This document shows, one piece after another, positions 59,098-64,000 of a stretch of DNA of 64,000 nucleotides. The position numbers and the translations under genes were made by a program. Numbering within the stretch: the first letter of the stretch is position 1; every line of letters begins with the position of its first letter. This DNA is from Streptomyces cadmiisoli (GTDB lineage: Bacteria > Actinomycetota > Actinomycetes > Streptomycetales > Streptomycetaceae): the NCBI RefSeq assembly GCF_003261055.1, contig NZ_CP030073.1, positions 3,410,001 to 3,474,000 on the forward strand, read 5' to 3'. The notes beneath the pieces were generated by a model. That model saw only the letters and a list, made by a program, of their open reading frames with translations. It searched no databases and had not been told where the DNA came from.

Positions 59098-59991
59098 TCA
59101 GTACTGCGTCTGAAGGTGCTCCCAGAACCCGTCCCGCAGGGACCGGCGCAGGTCCGCCTGGCCGCGCAGCGAGTACTGGAGGATGCCCTCCGCCTCCACC
59201 AGCAGGTCCTGGTCGACCGAGCCGGGCAGGTACGGGTGTCCGGGCAGCAGTTCCACCAGCGCCTCCCGGCCCCGCGCCGCCAGCCACTTCGCCGCGATCT
59301 GCGCACCGACGAAGCGGACGTCCTCACGGGTGGGCCGGGCGGTCGTGGCCTCGAAGGCGGCGGCCGTGCGGCGGGAGACGTACGGCTTGAAGAAGTCGAG
59401 GTCGAGGGTGCGCTGGCTGTCGACCTCCCACAGCAGCGGCTCCGCCTGGTTGCGCGCCTCGGGCGCCTCGATGCCCCACAGGTGGACACGCGCCCCGTAG
59501 CCCTGTGCGGCCTCGACGGCGGACACCAGGTCCTCGTCGCCGCCGAGCAGGGCCGCGTCGCTGATCGCGCGGTGCCGGGCGAGGGACTCCAGGTCGGAGC
59601 GGATCAGGGAGTCGACGCCCTTTTGCTGGTTGTTGGCGTTGAGGTTGCCGAGCCGGACCTTCACATCGGGGAGTTCGGCGATGGACTGCTGCTCGGCGGT
59701 GTGGATGCGGCGCCGGGCGCCGTCGTACCAGTAGACCCTCAGCAGCCGGCTGTCCGCGAAGATCGTCCGGGCCCGGTCGATGAGCGCGTCGATCAGTCCC
59801 TCGGCGTCGAGGTCGAAGGCGCGCCGGTCCTCGGTCCCGGCGACGAGCCGTCCGGCGGCGGCGTAAAGATATCCGGCGTCGACGAAGATCGCGTGGGTCG
59901 AGGGTGTCTTCGCCACCTCGGCGAGCATGCGCTGAAGCAGCTCGTTCGTGCGGTCGATGCGGGCGGACAGGGCCGCGAGGTCGTCGTTCAT
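59098..59991 (-). CDS. NYN domain (PIN-like) nuclease-type protein
   Basis: 297 residues. The NYN/PIN fold appears as HAIFVDAGYLYAAAG (first Asp, about 36), KGVDSLIRSDL (Asp, about 118), and SDAALLGGDEDLVSAVEAAQGYGARVHLWG (acidic cluster, about 138-165). These Asp residues form the metal site of RNA nucleases. The first 30 residues are a coiled-coil-like helix, and the C-terminal 80 form a helical extension. ATG 59991 is preceded by GAGGCG; a GTG at 60015 lacks a site. Function is probably RNA processing or toxin-like cleavage. Confidence 0.88.
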   Translation of the reverse strand: MNDDLAALSARIDRTNELLQRMLAEVAKTPSTHAIFVDAGYLYAAAGRLVAGTEDRRAFDLDAEGLIDALIDRARTIFADSRLLRVYWYDGARRRIHTAEQQSIAELPDVKVRLGNLNANNQQKGVDSLIRSDLESLARHRAISDAALLGGDEDLVSAVEAAQGYGARVHLWGIEAPEARNQAEPLLWEVDSQRTLDLDFFKPYVSRRTAAAFEATTARPTREDVRFVGAQIAAKWLAARGREALVELLPGHPYLPGSVDQDLLVEAEGILQYSLRGQADLRRSLRDGFWEHLQTQY

Positions 59992-60216
59992 CGCCTCTAT
60001 TGTCCCGGTGGTCACGCTGCGAACACAACCGGTCCCGGTTAGTCTCGATACAGCCGCTTACCGGGCAGTAATTAGACGTTCGAAAAATTTCTTTAGCGTA
60101 GGGAATGTTTGTAACAGACATGCCGTTGCATATGTATGTAGCCGGCGGCGCCTGTGCCTCACCGGCTCTCCAACAGTAGTTCTCCTCAGGAGGATGACCA
60201 GACGAAGGGAGAAGCC

Positions 60217-60369
60217 ATGCGCTTCGAAATCATGCGACTCGACGACGTGGACGGCACGCCCGTCGACACGACCGTCGTGGACGCCGCCTCCGTCAACCGG
60301 ATCGTTCAGCAGGCCGCGGCGATCGGGCAGCGGCTGTGGATCCGCCCGGCCGAGACCACGGCCTCATAA
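60217..60369 (+). CDS. Small conserved-looking protein, 50 residues
   Basis: ATG 60217 has GAAGGGAG 6 nt upstream; a longer GTG frame from 60154 reads poorly. The product is MRFEIMRL.. with DDVDGTPVDTTVVDAASVNRIVQQAA, a small alpha-beta pattern without cysteines. Upstream lies an AT-rich island (about 60060-60140), which is unusual in this genome and probably holds its promoter (TATGTATG near 60131). I do not recognise the family. A strong terminator follows. Confidence 0.8.
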   Translation: MRFEIMRLDDVDGTPVDTTVVDAASVNRIVQQAAAIGQRLWIRPAETTAS

Positions 60370-60390
60370 CGGATCCCCCCACACAAGCTT

Positions 60391-60425
60391 CAGGGCCCCG
60401 TACGGACATGCCGTACGGGGCCCTG
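60391..60425 (+). terminator. Terminator after the 50-residue gene
   Basis: Perfect 15-bp stem (60391-60405 with 60411-60425), 5-nt loop, followed by CTGTTGCC, 21 nt past the stop. It may also end the convergent MarC transcript. Confidence 0.88.
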
Positions 60426-60469
60426 CTGTTGCCGGCCGCACCGGACCGACCGGCGCGGCTGCACTTGGG

Positions 60470-61075
60470 CTAGCCGCCCCGGATCACCTGCGTGACGCCA
60501 TTGATGATCTGCTGCACGGCGATCGCGGAGAGCATCATGCCCGCGAGACGCGTCACCAGCACGACACCGCCGTCCTTGATGATCCGGATGATCACCAGCG
60601 AGTAGCGCATCACGAGCCAGAGCACGACATGGATGGCGAGGATCGCCGTCCAGACCGACACCTGCATGCCGACGTCGTCGGCCTTCTGGACGGCCAGGAT
60701 GACCGACACGATCGCACCCGGCCCCGCCAGCAGCGGCATGCCGAGCGGTACGAGGGCGACGTTGACGTCCTTGGTCTGCTTGGGCTCGTCGGTCTTGCCG
60801 GTGAGCAGGTCGAGCGCGATGAGCAGGAGCAGCAGCCCGCCGGCGATCATCAGCGCGGGCACCGAGACATGCAGGTAGTCGAGGATCTGGTTCCCGAGCA
60901 GACCGAACACGGTGATCACACCGCCGGCCACGCAGACGGCCTGGAACGCCATCCGCTTCTGCATCGTGGCGGGCCGCCCGGCGGTCAGGCCGAGGAAGAT
61001 CGGGGTCACCCCGGGGGGATCCATGATGACGAAGAGGGTCAGGAAGAGGGAGCCGAAGACGGCGAGGTCGAACAT
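60470..61075 (-). CDS. MarC family integral membrane protein
   Basis: 201 residues with about six transmembrane helices. MarC signatures are FVIMDPPGVTPIFLGLT (about 15-31) and the second half NVALVPLGMPLLAGPGAIV (about 105-123), an inverted repeat arrangement. The family is named after the E. coli mar locus but does not itself cause drug resistance; its transport substrate is unknown. ATG 61075 has no strong ribosome site. It follows the PHP gene on the same strand after 55 nt, so they may form an operon. Confidence 0.93.
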   Translation of the reverse strand: MFDLAVFGSLFLTLFVIMDPPGVTPIFLGLTAGRPATMQKRMAFQAVCVAGGVITVFGLLGNQILDYLHVSVPALMIAGGLLLLLIALDLLTGKTDEPKQTKDVNVALVPLGMPLLAGPGAIVSVILAVQKADDVGMQVSVWTAILAIHVVLWLVMRYSLVIIRIIKDGGVVLVTRLAGMMLSAIAVQQIINGVTQVIRGG

Positions 61076-61130
61076 GGGGAAGTACAGGCCTTGCAGATGA
61101 AGAGGGAAATGTGAATCGGGGGCGTGCGCC

Positions 61131-61988
61131 TCAGGCTCCGCCGGTCCCGGGAACGGGGAACGCTCCGGTGGCCCGGCGGGTGATCTCGCCGTAGACCTCG
61201 GGGTCCGTGGTGTACTCGCCGAGCGCGACGGTCTTCCGGCTGCCGTGGTAGTCGCTGGAGCCGGTGACCAGCAGTCCGAGCTCCTCGGCCAGTCCGCGCA
61301 GCCGCACCCGGGTGTCCTGGTCGTGGTCCATGTGATCGACCTCGATGCCGTCCAGCCCGGCGGCGGCCAGCTCGGCGATCGCCGACTCCGGTACCGTCCG
61401 CCCCCGCTTGGCGGCCCCGGGGTGCGCGAACACGGCGACGCCGCCGGCCCCCTTGATCAGCCGGATCGCCTCGAAGGGGTCGGTCTCGTGCTTCGCGGCG
61501 TAGGCCCGCCCGCCGTCGGCCAGCCAGTCCGGCGTGAAGGCGTCGCTCACGGTCGGTACGACACCCAGCTCGACCAGCGCGGTGGCGACGTGCGGCCGAC
61601 CGACCGAGCCGTCCCCGGCGATCCGCGCGACCTGCTCCCAGGTGACGGGCACACCGAGTTCGTTGAGCTTGGTGATCATGCCCTTGGCCCTCGGCACCCG
61701 GTCGTCGCGCACCAGCTCGCGCTCGGCGAGCAGCGCGGGCTCCTCGGCGTCGAACAGGTAGGCCAGCAGATGCATGCCGACACCGTCGACACGGCAGGAC
61801 AGCTCGGCGCCGGTGACCAGGGTGAGCCCCTCGGGCAGCGCGGCGATCGCCTCGGCGTGCCCTCGGGTGGTGTCGTGGTCGGTCAGCGCGACGACGTCCA
61901 GTCCGGCGGCGGCCGCGTTGCGCACCAGTTCGGCGGGGGTGTCGGTGCCGTCGGAGGCCGTGGAGTGGGTGTGCAGGTCGATGCGCAC
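61131..61988 (-). CDS. PHP-domain phosphoesterase (RNase AM/TrpH-like)
   Basis: 285 residues. The PHP metal site starts at the N-terminus with MRIDLHTHSTASDG (two His), then ALTDHDT (Asp-His-Asp, about 35-41), GAELSC (Glu, about 61), H in VGMHLL, GVAVFAHPG (His) and SSDYHG (Asp-His). These trinuclear metal ligands are complete, so activity is expected. TrpH/RNase AM enzymes remove 5' nucleotides from short RNAs or hydrolyse 3',5'-bisphosphonucleotides. ATG 61988 is the natural start. Confidence 0.93.
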   Translation of the reverse strand: MRIDLHTHSTASDGTDTPAELVRNAAAAGLDVVALTDHDTTRGHAEAIAALPEGLTLVTGAELSCRVDGVGMHLLAYLFDAEEPALLAERELVRDDRVPRAKGMITKLNELGVPVTWEQVARIAGDGSVGRPHVATALVELGVVPTVSDAFTPDWLADGGRAYAAKHETDPFEAIRLIKGAGGVAVFAHPGAAKRGRTVPESAIAELAAAGLDGIEVDHMDHDQDTRVRLRGLAEELGLLVTGSSDYHGSRKTVALGEYTTDPEVYGEITRRATGAFPVPGTGGA

Positions 61989-62211
61989 GACGCGGACTCC
62001 AGGCGGTGACGGGACGGAACGGGGCGCGTCAAGGATACGGGCGCCCCGATGCCCTTGTCACACCCGCTCCCGCGCTGCGCCCCCTACCGAGCCGCGCGCC
62101 GGACCCCCCGGGGCGGGACGCCGTGGTCTGATGCCCGCGACCACCCCGCCCGCGACCGGCACCGTCCCGGCACCGCCCGCCGGCTCCGGGGAGGCTGTCG
62201 GCTCAGGGCCT

Positions 62212-62853
62212 TCAGGGTTTGAACAGGCGCGGTGAGAGCGCCCCGCACGGCACGAGTTCCACCTCGGCGCCGGCGTCGCGCACATCGGCCAGCACCAGCT
62301 CGTCGTACATCAGCAGCCCCGACTGCTCGGGCCAGACGACCGCCCACAGCCACAGCCCGCGCGCCTCGCCCGCGAAGACGGCTCGGTCCGTCGGACCGCC
62401 GGCGACGTGCCACAGCGGCGTGGGGCGGCCGGCCGCGAGCACCTTGGCCTGGGGCGGCTTGCCGACGTCCATGTACGGTCCCGGGTCCGGGCCGTCGATG
62501 CCCGCGTATCGCGCGCCGAGGCCCACGCCGAGTTCCTCGGCGACCAGGATCAGTTCTCCCATGCCGCCGAGCGGGCCCGGACCGGAGCAGGCGACGGCCG
62601 TCGCCCGGCCACCGCTGCGGTCGTCGCCGGCGCAGGCCACGCCGGTGAACAGCCAGCCGACCGGCAGCGGCCACGGCATCCACACCGGTACCTGGGTGCG
62701 GTGCACCACGACACTGAGGGCCTCGACGCTGGGCGGGATCACGGGCTGCAGTGGATGCACGGTGCCGTGCACATCGCACTGCCAGGAATCGGCGAAGAGT
62801 CCGGGAGCCCTGACCCGGCCACCACACTTCGGGCAACTGGGTTCGCCCCTCAT
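62212..62853 (-). CDS. DUF6758 family protein with N-terminal zinc ribbon
   Basis: 213 residues. The N-terminus MRGEPSCPKCGGRVR has a CxxC pair; a further Cys-His (QCDVHG, about 25) may complete a zinc site. The rest is a beta-rich domain with VPVWMPWPLPVGWLF and ACAGDDRSGGRATAVAC segments. No signal peptide or catalytic motif is seen. ATG 62853 is used. It precedes the PHP gene on the same strand with a 223-nt gap that has no gene. Confidence 0.82.
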   Translation of the reverse strand: MRGEPSCPKCGGRVRAPGLFADSWQCDVHGTVHPLQPVIPPSVEALSVVVHRTQVPVWMPWPLPVGWLFTGVACAGDDRSGGRATAVACSGPGPLGGMGELILVAEELGVGLGARYAGIDGPDPGPYMDVGKPPQAKVLAAGRPTPLWHVAGGPTDRAVFAGEARGLWLWAVVWPEQSGLLMYDELVLADVRDAGAEVELVPCGALSPRLFKP

Positions 62854-63108
62854 AGGGCCCCACGGTCCTACCCCTGCTCCGCCACGTCAAGGACGATCAC
62901 CCGTCCGGACGGAAACCTCGATTCCCGGGAGTCGGACGCCCCCGGCATCGATCAGCCGGGCCGGCCCACCTCGTATACAGGTCAACCATTGCCTCGGCCG
63001 GCTCCGGAGCGGCAGCGGGCCCCGGGCCGGACAGCGCGCCGTCCTGGCCGTCACCGGGCCGGCGCCCTCGCCAACTTCCGCTTTCCGGACGGATGTTGGT
63101 GACCTTCC

Positions 63109-63693
63109 TCACTCCAGGGTGACGGATCTGCGGGCCGGGTCCCGTAGGTCCGTGCCCTCGGACAGCCACCTCTCCTGGAGCGCCTGCGCGCCGTGCACCC
63201 GCTTCCAGGCGGCCTCGTTCGGCGTCATGGGCAGCAGGGGAAGGAAGCGGACGGGATCGAGCGGCTCGGCGAGTTCCAGGTCCTCGACCAGTCCGCCCGG
63301 CTCGGCCACCAGGACCGAGGTGAACGGGGCATCGGGCCACAGCGCCTCGCCGACGTCGAGCGAGGCGCCGGGAGCCACCACCAGACCCTCGACCTGCGGG
63401 GACGCGGCGAGCACGGCGAGCGGCCGGAGCACCTTGTCGGTGTCGGCGCGGCCGGATCGGACCGAGAGGATCAGTTCGGCGCGCGGCCCCTGGACCGGGT
63501 CGGCGAGCATCGCGGTGGGCTCCGCCATGGGCTGGGCCGACATGCCGAGCGTGGCGTAGCGGACGACGTCCCCCTGCTGGAAACGCAGCACCTCGACGCG
63601 GTCCGTACCGAGGAAGGTGACCGCGGCGCGCGCGTCCGGTTCGCCCAGCGTGGTGCGCAACCGTGCCTCGACCAGAGGAAGAACATCTGCCAT
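63109..63693 (-). CDS. Suppressor of fused (SUFU) domain protein
   Basis: 194 residues of the bacterial SUFU-like family, seen from TFLGTDRVEVLRF near the start and the C-terminal MTPNEAAWKRVHGAQALQ motif. The N-terminal ADVLPLVEARL helix fits. ATG 63693 is selected over a longer lead to 63783. Bacterial members are often found in immunity or polymorphic toxin neighbourhoods, but nothing of that type is visible here. Divergent from the small ORF at 63768. The gap between it and DUF6758 (62854-63108) has no gene. Confidence 0.85.
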   Translation of the reverse strand: MADVLPLVEARLRTTLGEPDARAAVTFLGTDRVEVLRFQQGDVVRYATLGMSAQPMAEPTAMLADPVQGPRAELILSVRSGRADTDKVLRPLAVLAASPQVEGLVVAPGASLDVGEALWPDAPFTSVLVAEPGGLVEDLELAEPLDPVRFLPLLPMTPNEAAWKRVHGAQALQERWLSEGTDLRDPARRSVTLE

Positions 63694-63767
63694 GCCGCGA
63701 GCATAGAACTCGTCAGGACTGGGCAAACGAACACCTTGACACTTCAGTCGGCTGATACTCTTGCCCG

Positions 63768-63986
63768 GTGTTCGGGGCAGCACGCAGAAGCGTCGCTCTC
63801 GAGTCCCGACGCCGACGACACTCCCTTACGAGGGACCGGCCGGAGGAGGTGGGGCTGCAATGGACCGAAGTCGACCGTGCAGTACCACCCGCTCTTCCCA
63901 CCGCTGACGTAGCTCTGGCTCTGTCCGGCCACCACCTCTCGTTTGCGTTTCTCCGCGCGGAAGAGCACTTCGTTCGCCTTGCCTGA
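63768..63986 (+). CDS. Possible small ORF, 72 residues
   Basis: A GTG at 63768 opens a 72-codon frame without a ribosome site; a TTGACA (63736-63741) and TGATACT lie just upstream, so the GTG would be near the transcript's first base (leaderless). The predicted sequence is not recognised. An alternative ATG at about 63859, with a strong GGAGGAGG upstream, gives only 15 codons and may be a leader peptide of a gene beyond the window. Both are uncertain. Confidence 0.35.
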   Translation: MFGAARRSVALESRRRRHSLTRDRPEEVGLQWTEVDRAVPPALPTADVALALSGHHLSFAFLRAEEHFVRLA

Positions 63987-64000
63987 TCTGTCTGAACTGC

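Overview
The window is about 73% GC, uses GTG/TTG starts heavily, has purine-rich ribosome binding sites and GC-ending codons, and carries Actinobacteria-only families (WhiB, AIM24/TerD, DUF3107, DUF3152, DUF2342, UPF0182, PPA1309). Together with a TTA-containing gene and a CatR/catalase pair, this points to a Streptomyces core chromosome. From memory, most of 3.7-58 kb follows the gene order of the Mycobacterium tuberculosis Rv3193c-Rv3211 block, so this is an old, conserved actinobacterial neighbourhood rather than a genomic island. I see no insertion sequence, prophage, CRISPR array, rRNA or integrase.

Layout. 0-1.2 kb: divergent catalase (cut by the window edge) and its Fur-type repressor, with a palindrome in the catalase promoter spacer. 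1.3-3.7 kb: two identical initiator tRNA genes on either side of a Sel1/TPR-repeat protein. 3.7-13 kb: a UPF0182 membrane protein, a PPA1309 protein, a PDZ/Lon-like protease, MoaE, an SDR protein, a DUF2342 zinc-protease-like protein and a Nudix hydrolase. 13-17 kb: three consecutive AIM24 genes, one fused to a TerD domain, then a YgjP-type metallopeptidase. 17-20 kb: a ThiF-like protein overlapping an ABC1/AarF kinase.

20-35 kb is the DNA repair, redox and antibiotic-stress core: wblC/whiB7 with a long regulated leader, a coupled small basic protein, uvrD2, mycoredoxin, nudC, an M20 peptidase, the helicase-nuclease pair adnB-adnA, and an alkyltransferase-like protein. adnA and adnB each carry a low-complexity repeat insertion.

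35-49 kb is the envelope region: a 1054-residue flippase/kinase-like membrane protein, two tandem lipoprotein peptidases, moeZ, and an overlapping four- or five-gene operon (PelF-like glycosyltransferase, 8-TM membrane protein, tiny coupled ORF, NDP-sugar epimerase, spherulin-4/GH135-like protein with a TTA codon). I consider this operon the best candidate for an undescribed system. It resembles a reduced Pel/galactosaminogalactan-type polysaccharide locus.

49-64 kb: a DUF3152 metzincin-like protein with ten 12-residue repeats, alpha/beta hydrolases, TetR, DUF3107, a ferritin-like protein, a DEAD-box RNA helicase whose basic tail contains a near-perfect 300-bp tandem duplication, an NYN-domain nuclease, MarC, a PHP phosphoesterase, DUF6758 and SUFU-domain proteins.

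All function calls rest on reading motifs by eye. No database search was run.
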